This document shows positions 1 to 5,878 of a DNA stretch of 9,542 bases, piece after piece. Position 1 is the first letter of the stretch. Each line of letters starts with the position of its first letter. This DNA is from Halobacteriales archaeon SW_9_67_24 (GTDB taxonomy: Archaea > Halobacteriota > Halobacteria > Halobacteriales > Halococcaceae): positions 1 to 9,542 of the forward strand of contig PXSV01000130.1 of NCBI GenBank assembly GCA_003022685.1. The letters run 5' to 3'. The position numbers were made by a program, and so were the translations under genes. The notes beneath the pieces were generated by a model that made no database searches, was not told the origin of the DNA, and was given only the letters and a program-made list of their open reading frames with translations.

Positions 1-1023
1 GGCGAGTACGCCGGCGTGATCACCCAGCGTGCGCTGATGCAGTCTCACGTCGAGGACTCGACGAAGGTGAGCGCGCTCGCCGACACGGCCCCCACCATCG
101 ACCGCACGGCGGACGTCCGAGACGTCGCGCGGATGCTCGTCGAGGGCAACACCAAGGTCGCGCCGGTGTTCGAAAACGACGCGCTCTGGGGGATCGTCAC
201 CGCCGACGCGATCTTGGAGGCGGTGCTCGAACATCTCGACGCGCTCGTCGTCGACCAGATCCACACCGAGGACGTCATCACCGTCACCGAGGATACCCGG
301 GTGGGGCGCGCGATCAACCTCCTCCGCGAGCACGGCATCTCCCGGCTCCCGGTCGAGAACGAGGCGGGCTACCTCACCGGGATGGTCACGACCCACGACC
401 TCGTCGACTTCGTGGTGCGTAGCATGGACCAGCCAACCGAGGGCGACCGATCGGGCGACTCCGAACGGATGCTCGACATCCCGATCTACGACATGATGAA
501 CTCCCCCGTAGCGACGATCGAGAGCGAGTCCTCAGTTCGTGAGGCAGTCTCCCGGATGCTCGAAAACGACTACAACGGCGTCGTGGTCACCCCACCCGAG
601 GACGATCGGACGGTCGCCGGCGTCCTTACCAAGACCGACGTTCTCCGTGCGCTCAGCTACACCGAGGACGACCACATGGACGTTCAGATCACCAACATCG
701 ACCTGCTGGACACCATCTCCCGGGAGTCGATCCGCGAGTCGATCACCCAGGTCGCCGATAAGTACCAAGCAATGCAGGTCCAACACGCCCACGTCCGCTT
801 TCACAAGCACAAGGAGAAACTCCGGGGCACGCCGCTGATCCAGACCCAGATCCGCCTGCGAACGGATCAGGGTCAGGTCGCTGGCACCGGCGAGGGCTAC
901 GGCGCTGACAGCGCCTTCCGGGTCGCGCTCGACAAACTCGAACGCAACGTGCTCGAACGCAAGGGCATCCGGAGCGACGAGGAGCGCCAGGGCCAGATCC
1001 TCCGGAAGCTGAATCAGATCTAG
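1..1023 (+). CDS. CBS-domain protein with C-terminal HPF/RaiA-like domain (5' end missing)
   Basis: The reading frame is open from the first base, so the start lies left of the window. The GTG at position 16 is internal, inside a typical CBS ending (GVITQR). Numbering from base 1, the 340 visible residues hold the tail of one CBS motif (1-15), three further CBS motifs (about 29-77, 88-140 and 162-217) and a C-terminal domain (about 226-330). The C-terminal domain has the beta-alpha-beta-beta-beta-alpha pattern of ribosome hibernation factors, including an ending of the form SAFRVALDKLERNVLERK that closely resembles bacterial HPF. CBS pairs commonly bind adenine nucleotides, and HPF-type domains sit in the decoding region of the small ribosomal subunit. 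The inferred role is a cytosolic nucleotide-sensing factor that regulates ribosome dormancy. The CBS assignment is firm. The HPF-like assignment is strong by pattern, and the function is inference. A T-run follows the stop. Confidence 0.88.
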   Translation, partial: GEYAGVITQRALMQSHVEDSTKVSALADTAPTIDRTADVRDVARMLVEGNTKVAPVFENDALWGIVTADAILEAVLEHLDALVVDQIHTEDVITVTEDTRVGRAINLLREHGISRLPVENEAGYLTGMVTTHDLVDFVVRSMDQPTEGDRSGDSERMLDIPIYDMMNSPVATIESESSVREAVSRMLENDYNGVVVTPPEDDRTVAGVLTKTDVLRALSYTEDDHMDVQITNIDLLDTISRESIRESITQVADKYQAMQVQHAHVRFHKHKEKLRGTPLIQTQIRLRTDQGQVAGTGEGYGADSAFRVALDKLERNVLERKGIRSDEERQGQILRKLNQI

Positions 1024-1032
1024 AGACCCACA

Positions 1033-1037
1033 TTTTT
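1033..1037 (+). terminator. T-run terminator after the CBS-HPF gene
   Basis: Five consecutive T residues begin 10 bases after the TAG stop of the CBS-HPF gene. Archaeal RNA polymerase commonly terminates at T-rich tracts without needing a hairpin. The tract lies at the left edge of repeat copy A. Confidence 0.55.
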
Positions 1038-1097
1038 ACTTCGTCGGGTTTCCTCGCTCGTCGGCTTTGCTGACTCGCTGCGGGAACCACTCCTCGC

Positions 1098-1145
1098 AAA
1101 AAACCTGTTCTGCCAAGCGAAGTGAGTCTTCCGGTGGGCCAAAAA
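1098..1145 (-). terminator. T-runs downstream of the deaminase gene
   Basis: Read on the minus strand, the A-runs at 1141-1145 and 1098-1103 become T5 and T6 tracts. They lie about 86 and 128 bases beyond the deaminase stop and are plausible archaeal terminators for that gene. Both are part of repeat copy A. Confidence 0.45.
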
Positions 1146-1230
1146 CACCCGCTCACTCGCTTCGCTCGTTCGCGGTACATTCACTAGCCCTCTCCGCGAC
1201 CGCCCCGCACGGCACCATCCGAACGCTCGG

Positions 1231-1692
1231 TCACGCGAACTCGCGGTGGATCCGTCGCCCCTCGTTGTTCAGGATCGGCTCGACGACCTCGGTGACGCCG
1301 TCGAGGATCGCCGCTGATCGAACTGGAGATTCGCTGCCACCGAGTTCGGCGAGTTCGTCATCGCCGACGCTGTAGACCACCCGGCCGAATCCCGCAGTCC
1401 GCATCCCGCCGGCACACATCGGGCATGGCTCCGTGCTGGTGTACATCACCGTCGCGGCGCGTTCGTCGGGATCGAACGCCCGGCACGCGCGATACGCGAG
1501 GTGGAGTTCCGGATGGCGACGAACGTCGTCCTCGGTCAGCACGCGGTTCGAGTCCTTCATCACGATCTCGTCGTCGCGAACGAGCACGGAGCCGAACGGT
1601 CGATCGCCGCGCTCTGTGGCCTCGCGCGCGAGGTCGAACGCCCGTTGCATGTGCGATTCGTGGTCGAAGTCGTCGAAGTCGGCGTCGGTCAC
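1231..1692 (-). CDS. Zinc-dependent nucleoside/nucleobase deaminase (CDA superfamily)
   Basis: The predicted protein is 153 residues starting at a GTG (1692-1690). It is a cytidine/guanine deaminase-type fold of the COG0590 (TadA/GuaD-like) group. The zinc site is visible as H60-P-E62 and the PCPMCAGG motif with C90 and C93; E62 would be the proton-shuttling glutamate. The second motif is HPE rather than the commoner HAE or CAE. Length is normal for the family. The substrate cannot be decided from sequence; guanine, cytosine or tRNA adenosine deamination are the family options. The GTG start is chosen because a TATA-like ACTTATCC is centred about 26 bp upstream and because it forms a GTGA overlap with the miniprotein gene upstream. 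An internal ATG at residue 15 is the alternative start. The frame stays open further upstream, but that extension is arginine-rich and looks non-coding. Confidence 0.87.
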   Translation of the reverse strand: MTDADFDDFDHESHMQRAFDLAREATERGDRPFGSVLVRDDEIVMKDSNRVLTEDDVRRHPELHLAYRACRAFDPDERAATVMYTSTEPCPMCAGGMRTAGFGRVVYSVGDDELAELGGSESPVRSAAILDGVTEVVEPILNNEGRRIHREFA

Positions 1693-1850
1693 GTTCGTAC
1701 TGTTCCGAACGCGCGGATAAGTCGTTCGGGCAGGGGTGGCGTCGTGGGGCTCTCGTAGGCCGCCGCGGCCGCCGAGAGCACGAAGAAGCCGGCGACGAGG
1801 CCGGCCGTCTCGTACCGGGACCCACGATCCACGGTTGCTGGGTCGCTCAC
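1689..1850 (-). CDS. Small single-span membrane protein, 53 residues, overlapping the deaminase
   Basis: A minus-strand frame begins with GTG at 1850-1848 and ends with TGA at 1691-1689, overlapping the GTG of the deaminase gene by four bases. The product has a short charged N-terminus, one hydrophobic helix at residues 16-32 (from AGLVAGFF to the AAAAAY segment) and a proline-containing, mildly basic tail (PTTPPLPERLIRAF). Third codon positions are mostly G or C as in neighbouring genes. GTG is the only usual start: an in-frame TAG at 1874-1872 blocks extension. A GGAGG sits 10 bases upstream of the start and a TTTGTA box is centred about 25-26 bp upstream. I do not recognise a family. The overlap suggests translational coupling with the deaminase. 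It could still be a chance frame, but gene-like start, codon pattern and membrane helix together favour a real gene. Confidence 0.6.
   Translation of the reverse strand: MSDPATVDRGSRYETAGLVAGFFVLSAAAAAYESPTTPPLPERLIRAFGTVRT
1715..1722 (-). promoter_or_regulatory. TATA-like box for a leaderless deaminase transcript
   Basis: ACTTATCC on the minus strand is centred about 26 bp before the deaminase GTG, the expected distance when transcription starts at the start codon. It lies within the coding sequence of the upstream miniprotein, so the deaminase may be transcribed both alone and together with it. Confidence 0.5.
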
Positions 1851-1872
1851 GGCGATCGGTTCCTCCGTCGGC

Positions 1873-1878
1873 TACAAA
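1873..1878 (-). promoter_or_regulatory. Weak TATA-like box for the miniprotein gene
   Basis: TTTGTA on the minus strand is centred about 25-26 bp before the GTG at 1850. The match to the haloarchaeal TTTAWA consensus is only partial. A GGAGG lies between it and the start, so a short-leader transcript with a ribosome binding site is also possible. Confidence 0.35.
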
Positions 1879-2042
1879 CGCCTTCGTTTTCGCTTCGTCG
1901 CCGTATCGCCCCGCTCGAACCTCGGTGAACGGTCGTTCCCACAGGTGCGATCGTCCCCGATCTCGATTCGCCCAGGGGACCGCGGCTCGCTGGGCCTCCA
2001 AAAACCGCAGTCGCTATGCGGCGGGAGGCCCATCTCCCGACA

Positions 2043-2987
2043 ATGAGCACGCAGGAGGTCTCGCGACGCGAGGCGTGGCTGATGGCCGCCCGCCCGCAGA
2101 CCCTGCCCGCGGCCGCCGCACCCGTGATCGTCGGCACCGGACTCGCGCTCGGTGCGGGCGCGTTCGCCCCGCTACCCGCGCTCGCGGCGCTGGTCGGCGC
2201 GCTCCTCATTCAGGTCGGCACCAACTTCGCCAACGACTACTACGACGCCAAATCAGGTGTCGACTCCGACGACCGCGAGGGGTTTACCAGGGTCACCCAG
2301 TCCGGCCTCATCGCCCCCGCGGAGGTCCGGTGGGCGATGATCGGGACCTTCGGGCTCTCGATTCTCGTCGGCACCTATCTCGTGTGGGTCGGCGGCCTCC
2401 CGATCGTCGTGATCGGCCTCGCGAGCGTCGCCGCCGGTGTTCTCTACGCCGGCGGTCCCTACCCGCTCGGCTCGTATGGTTTGGGCGACCTGTTCGTGTT
2501 CGTCTTCTTCGGCCTCGTCGCCGTGACGGGAACGTACTACGTCCAGGCGGCCGCCGCAGTTTCGGGAGTCCCGCTCCGACCCCCGCCCGAAACGCTCCCG
2601 CTCGCGGCCGTCGTCGCCAGCCTCCCGGCCGCGGCGCTCTCGACGAACATCCTCGTCGTCAACAACGTTCGCGATCTCGAAACCGACCGGGCGGCCGGCA
2701 AGCGCTCGCTCGCCGTGCTGATCGGCTACCGGTGGAGCCGGATCGAGTTTCTCCTCCTGACGGGGATGGCGTACATCGTCCCGGTGATCTTCTGGTTCAC
2801 CGAGTACGGCCCGCTCGTGCTCGCCCCACTGCTCACCCTGCCCTCCGCCGCGCGGATCGCTCGCACCGTGTTGAACAGGACGGAGGGGGCGGCGCTCAAC
2901 CCCGCGCTCGAACGCATGGGGAAGCTGCTCGCGGCCCACTCCATCCTGTTCGCGATCGGTCTCGCCCTGCCGGGGGTGCTCGCGTGA
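2043..2987 (+). CDS. menA: 1,4-dihydroxy-2-naphthoate polyprenyltransferase (MenA)
   Basis: This 314-residue UbiA-superfamily membrane enzyme transfers a polyprenyl chain to 1,4-dihydroxy-2-naphthoate, giving demethylmenaquinone. The first aspartate motif is N64-D-Y-Y-D68 followed by D74 (NDYYDAKSGVD) and the second is D211-L-E-T-D215, continuing RAAGKRSLAV; both bind Mg-diphosphate. A GTYYVQA segment is typical of MenA, and the rest is a series of hydrophobic helices. The N-terminal MAARPQTLPAAAAPV is also family-typical. The ATG at 2043 is preferred because the protein from there begins like other haloarchaeal MenA proteins; an in-frame ATG at 2016 would add nine unrelated residues. No convincing TATA box was found at the usual distance from either start. 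The gene heads menA-menC-menE, and its stop overlaps the menC start. Confidence 0.93.
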   Translation: MSTQEVSRREAWLMAARPQTLPAAAAPVIVGTGLALGAGAFAPLPALAALVGALLIQVGTNFANDYYDAKSGVDSDDREGFTRVTQSGLIAPAEVRWAMIGTFGLSILVGTYLVWVGGLPIVVIGLASVAAGVLYAGGPYPLGSYGLGDLFVFVFFGLVAVTGTYYVQAAAAVSGVPLRPPPETLPLAAVVASLPAAALSTNILVVNNVRDLETDRAAGKRSLAVLIGYRWSRIEFLLLTGMAYIVPVIFWFTEYGPLVLAPLLTLPSAARIARTVLNRTEGAALNPALERMGKLLAAHSILFAIGLALPGVLA

Positions 2988-4024
2988 GACTCGAGCGGTT
3001 CTCGCTCGACCTCGCCACGCCGCTCGCGACCGCCCACGGCACCATCGACGCCCGCGAGGGGTTTCTCGTGTTCGTCGAGATCGAGGGGACCCGGGGCGTC
3101 GGCGAGGCGACGCCACTGCCTGGCTGGACGGAATCGCTCGAAACCTGCCAGGACGCACTCGATCGCGCCCGACGAACGGTCGAAACCGACGGCTGGGACG
3201 CGGCGCTCGCAACACTCACCGACGCCGACGCGCCGGCGGCCCGCCACGGACTCGTGCTCGCGCTCTGCGATGCGCGCTCGCGGGCAGCCGGTGTCCCGCT
3301 GTACCGCTATCTCGACGGCGGGCACACCGAGCGCGTCCCCGCGAACGCGACCGTCGGCGACGGCGGGGTCGAGGCGACCGTCGACGAGGCCATCGAGGCG
3401 GTCGGGCAGGGCTTCTCGACGCTCAAGATCAAGGTCGGTGCACGGGAGGTCGCCGAGGACGTCGACCGGATCGACGCCGTTCGGAACGCGGTCGGCAACG
3501 ATGTCGCACTGCGTGCCGACGCGAACGGCGCGTGGCGTCGCGAAGAAGCGCGGACGGCGCTCGATGGGTTCGCCGGTCTCGATGTCGCGTTCGTCGAGCA
3601 GTCGCTCGCCGCGGACGACCTCGCCGGCCACGCCGCGCTTCGCGGAGGATCGGTCGGGATCGCGCTCGATGAGGCACTCGCCGAACATTCCGTCGGAACC
3701 GTGCTTGACGCGAATGCGGCGGACGTGCTCGTCGTGAAACCGATGGTGCTCGGCGGGCCGGATCGCGCGAGGGGGGCGGCGCTACGCGCCCGCGAGGCCG
3801 CCCTCGACGCGGTGATCACGACGACGATCGACGGCGCACTCGCGCGGGCGGGGGCGGTCCACGTCGTCGCGAGCCTCGCCGATCCGCCCGCTTGTGGCCT
3901 GGCGACCGCCGACAGACTCGCCGAGGATCTCGTTTCCGACCCCGCCCCGATCACGGCCGGCGAGGCGCATGTTCCACAGGAGCCAGGCAACGTTTCGGAC
4001 CCACCGACCCCGGGGGAGCGATGA
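2984..4024 (+). CDS. menC: o-Succinylbenzoate synthase (MenC), enolase superfamily
   Basis: The product is 346 residues and should dehydrate SHCHC to o-succinylbenzoate in menaquinone synthesis in the cytosol. The enolase-superfamily active site is complete: K148-I-K150 (LKIKVG) and K252 (VVKPM) as acid/base lysines, and metal ligands D179 (RADANGAW), E205 (FVEQS) and D229 (ALDEA). The N-terminal capping domain (about 1-115) contains the usual GVGEATPLPG segment, and the barrel follows. The start is GTG at 2984, overlapping the menA TGA as GTGA; the next gene begins inside its stop codon as ATGA. Proteins of this family can be promiscuous (for example dipeptide or N-acylamino-acid epimerases), but the position between menA and menE makes MenC by far the best call. 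Confidence 0.94.
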   Translation: MRLERFSLDLATPLATAHGTIDAREGFLVFVEIEGTRGVGEATPLPGWTESLETCQDALDRARRTVETDGWDAALATLTDADAPAARHGLVLALCDARSRAAGVPLYRYLDGGHTERVPANATVGDGGVEATVDEAIEAVGQGFSTLKIKVGAREVAEDVDRIDAVRNAVGNDVALRADANGAWRREEARTALDGFAGLDVAFVEQSLAADDLAGHAALRGGSVGIALDEALAEHSVGTVLDANAADVLVVKPMVLGGPDRARGAALRAREAALDAVITTTIDGALARAGAVHVVASLADPPACGLATADRLAEDLVSDPAPITAGEAHVPQEPGNVSDPPTPGER

Positions 4025-5511
4025 ACGACGTTCTTGCTTATCGCGCCCGCGCGACACCCGACGCGACCGCGATGATCGATGCCGGCTCCAGCCGAGAGTG
4101 GAGCTACGCGGAACTCGATGCGGCCGTCGATCGAACCGCCGGACGCCTCGCGGGACTGGGGATCGAACCGGGCGACCACCTCGGCTGCCTCCTCGATACC
4201 CGCGCCGCCGCCGTCCGACTGCTCCACGCCGCGCTGCGGCTCGGCTGCGTGTTCGTCCCGTTGAACACCAGACTGGCCACGAGCGAACTCGAAGACCGGA
4301 TCGAACGCGCCGACCTCGCGGGCCTGGTCTGTGGGACCGACACCGAAGCGAGCGCGGTCATGGCGAGCGAGGTTCCGGTCGCGTCCGTCAATGCCACGGA
4401 ACAGGCGGACGTCACCGCGCTCGCCGATGTCGAGACAGTCGGATTCGAGCCGGCGACGTGGTCCCGCGACGATCCGTGCCTGCTGCTCGCCACCTCCGGC
4501 ACCACCGGTCGGCCGAAGCTCGTCGTGCTCACGATCGGCAACCTCCTCGCCAGTGCGGTCGCCTCGGCGTTCCGGCTCGGCCTCGATCCCGACGATCGGT
4601 GGCTGAGCCCGCTGTCGATCTACCACATGGGCGGGCTCGCGCCGATCGTTCGCTCCGCGCTCTACGGAACGGCAGTCGTAATCGTCGGCGGGGACGAGAC
4701 AGGTTTCGACGCCGCGACGGCTCGCCAGGCGCTCGCCGAGTACGGCTGCACCGGTGTGTCGCTCGTTCCGACCATGCTCCGACGGCTGCTCGACGATGGC
4801 GACCTTCCCGACTCGCTCCGGTTCGTTCTTCTGGGTGGTGCACCGGCCTCGACGGACCTCATCGAGCGCTGTGCGCGCCGAAACGTCCCCGTGCATCCGA
4901 CCTACGGCATGACCGAGACGGCCTCCCAGGTCGCCACCGGCCGTCCCGAGACGGCGTTCGCCCACCCGGGGACCGTCGGCCAGGCGCTCCTCGGGACCGA
5001 CCTCGCCGTGGTCAACCCCGATGGAAACCGAGTCGAGCGCGGCGAAACGGGCGAACTCGTCGTCTCGGGACCGACGGTGTTCGCGGGTTACTACAACGAT
5101 CTCGATGCCACCGCGGCGGCGTTCTCCGAACACGGATTCCACACCGGCGACATCGGCTACCGCGACGCCGAGGGCCGGCTGTGGGTCACGGGCCGGCTCG
5201 ACGAACGGATCGTCACCGGCGGGGAGAACGTCGATCCCGAAGCGGTCGCGAACGTGCTCCGTGACCATCCGGCCGTGGACGGCGCGGCGATCGTGGGCCT
5301 CAACGATCCTGAGTGGGGCGAGCGCGTCGGCGCGCTCGTCGTCGCAGGGGAGGATCTCGACGGCGAGACACTGCGCGCCTACTGCCGGGAACGTCTCGCT
5401 GGTTTCGAGATTCCGCGGACGATCGGGTTCGCCGCTGCACTTCCGCGGACCGCTTCGGGCACCGTCAAGCGCGATGCAGTCCGAGAGACCCTCCGCGAAC
5501 GTGGCGAGTAG
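4021..5511 (+). CDS. menE: o-Succinylbenzoate--CoA ligase (MenE), ANL superfamily
   Basis: The 496-residue adenylating enzyme should activate o-succinylbenzoate with ATP and CoA to the CoA thioester, the substrate of MenB. Visible motifs in order are the phosphate-binding loop T158-SGTTGRPK166, Y295-GMTE299, T375-GD377, the hinge region GRLDERIVTGGENVDPEAV and the catalytic lysine K483 in ASGTVKRDAV. Length and order match the family. The ATG at 4021 overlaps the menC stop by four bases, implying translational coupling within the operon. Acyl-CoA ligases are hard to assign to a substrate by sequence alone, so the specificity comes from the operon context. No T-run was seen directly after the stop. 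Confidence 0.93.
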   Translation: MNDVLAYRARATPDATAMIDAGSSREWSYAELDAAVDRTAGRLAGLGIEPGDHLGCLLDTRAAAVRLLHAALRLGCVFVPLNTRLATSELEDRIERADLAGLVCGTDTEASAVMASEVPVASVNATEQADVTALADVETVGFEPATWSRDDPCLLLATSGTTGRPKLVVLTIGNLLASAVASAFRLGLDPDDRWLSPLSIYHMGGLAPIVRSALYGTAVVIVGGDETGFDAATARQALAEYGCTGVSLVPTMLRRLLDDGDLPDSLRFVLLGGAPASTDLIERCARRNVPVHPTYGMTETASQVATGRPETAFAHPGTVGQALLGTDLAVVNPDGNRVERGETGELVVSGPTVFAGYYNDLDATAAAFSEHGFHTGDIGYRDAEGRLWVTGRLDERIVTGGENVDPEAVANVLRDHPAVDGAAIVGLNDPEWGERVGALVVAGEDLDGETLRAYCRERLAGFEIPRTIGFAAALPRTASGTVKRDAVRETLRERGE

Positions 5512-5700
5512 TCGATTGGCCGTTGGCTGTTGAGGTATCGAACCTGGACGACAAATTCAAACCGAGCGGTCAGCGAGATGAGGAAATTATTGATCGTAAA
5601 TATCGACACTGCACCACGCACCTCCCCAGACGACTGCGTTGCTCGTCACTTCGTTCCTGCGCTACTCATCCCTTACACGAGAGTTGCGCACCGACGGAGC

Positions 5701-5718
5701 GGCGCGCAGCCGCGCGCC
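5701..5718. repeat. GC-rich hairpin
   Basis: GGCGCGC (5701-5707) and GCGCGCC (5712-5718) form a perfect 7-bp stem around an AGCC loop. The sequence lies just left of the larger nested inverted repeat. No gene-specific role can be read from it. Confidence 0.5.
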
Positions 5719-5783
5719 ACCGCACGCTATCGGCACTGATAGGGTCGGTTGGAAGCGGTTACCGGTGCGACCGCACGCCATCG
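5719..5783 (+). repeat. 14-bp direct repeat pair flanking the left palindrome arm
   Basis: ACCGCACGCTATCG at 5719-5732 recurs as ACCGCACGCCATCG at 5770-5783, a 13 of 14 match with a 51-base offset. The second copy makes up much of the inner hairpin of the nested inverted repeat, which suggests local duplication or shared function as a binding site. Confidence 0.5.
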
Positions 5784-5817
5784 TGCGGTCGATCCCGGAA
5801 GACTTCCAACCGACCCT
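5741..5817. repeat. 77-bp nested inverted repeat
   Basis: The outer arms AGGGTCGGTTGGAAG (5741-5755) and CTTCCAACCGACCCT (5803-5817) are perfect 15-bp reverse complements. Inside lies a second perfect 9-bp stem, GACCGCACG (5769-5777) and CGTGCGGTC (5782-5790), with a CCAT loop. As RNA it would fold into a long hairpin with one internal bulge; as DNA it resembles a miniature element with 15-bp terminal inverted repeats. No clear flanking target-site duplication was found, and no T-run follows, so a simple terminator is less likely. Confidence 0.7.
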
Positions 5818-5849
5818 GTGACTCCCCCTGCGACTCCCCACCAGCGGCG

Positions 5850-5856
5850 TTTAGGT
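5850..5856 (+). promoter_or_regulatory. TATA box for the TANGO2/NRDE gene
   Basis: The TTTAGG core is centred about 26 bp upstream of the ATG at 5879, the expected spacing for a leaderless haloarchaeal transcript. No ribosome binding site precedes the ATG, in agreement with leaderless initiation. Confidence 0.55.
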
Positions 5857-5878
5857 TCTGCATCGCCAACGAGAGTCC

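Larger units (their letters stand above)
1028..1173. repeat. Dispersed intergenic element, copy A (bidirectional terminator-like)
   Basis: This spacer lies between two convergent genes and shares an ordered set of blocks with 7001-7109: CCCAC, a T-run, CTTCGTCG, then CTCCTCGC, AAACCTG, an A-run, and finally a CCCGCTCACTC block ending in CGTTCGCG-like sequence. Copy A carries about 33 extra bases after AAACCTG (roughly 1108-1140). It has T5 on the plus strand at its left end, and T6 and T5 on the minus strand (from A-runs at 1098-1103 and 1141-1145), so it could end transcription arriving from both sides. Similar sequence is, to my recollection, frequent downstream of haloarchaeal genes. The boundaries are approximate. 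Confidence 0.65.
5512..5878. other. Gene-free spacer between menE and the TANGO2/NRDE gene
   Basis: No credible coding sequence was found: the short open frames here give low-complexity, arginine-rich products unlike the neighbours. The region holds an AT-rich patch at about 5583-5604 that stands out against the GC-rich surroundings. It also holds a CTCCCCAGACGACTGCG block with a TCACTTCGTTC motif (about 5621-5656) of the kind repeated in haloarchaeal spacers, a GC hairpin at 5701-5718, a nested inverted repeat at 5741-5817, and the promoter of the next gene. Confidence 0.6.

Noticed and set aside
1693..2001. N-terminal extension of the deaminase to a start near 2001
   Set aside because: The added residues are arginine-rich and unlike a deaminase, the extension covers the miniprotein frame, and the GTG at 1692 has both a promoter-like box and a coupling overlap.
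1736..2983. A long plus-strand open frame running in phase into menC, which would give a 762-residue protein
   Set aside because: The upstream part is arginine- and proline-rich out-of-frame translation of menA and its spacer. The enolase-type protein clearly begins at GTG 2984.
3307..5268. Long minus-strand open frame of 653 codons opposite menC and menE
   Set aside because: It is the complement of high-GC genes with complete active sites on the plus strand, and its product has no recognisable domain.
5530..5739. A 69-codon plus-strand frame in the menE downstream spacer
   Set aside because: The product is basic and low in complexity, does not match haloarchaeal acidic composition, and the frame crosses repeat-like spacer motifs.
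5741..5817. tRNA or intrinsic terminator at the nested palindrome
   Set aside because: No cloverleaf arms or anticodon loop could be placed, and no T-run follows either end of the stem.
5690..5820. Insertion sequence remnant with transposase
   Set aside because: No transposase-like reading frame and no convincing target-site duplication flank the inverted repeat; a miniature element remains possible and is reported as a finding.
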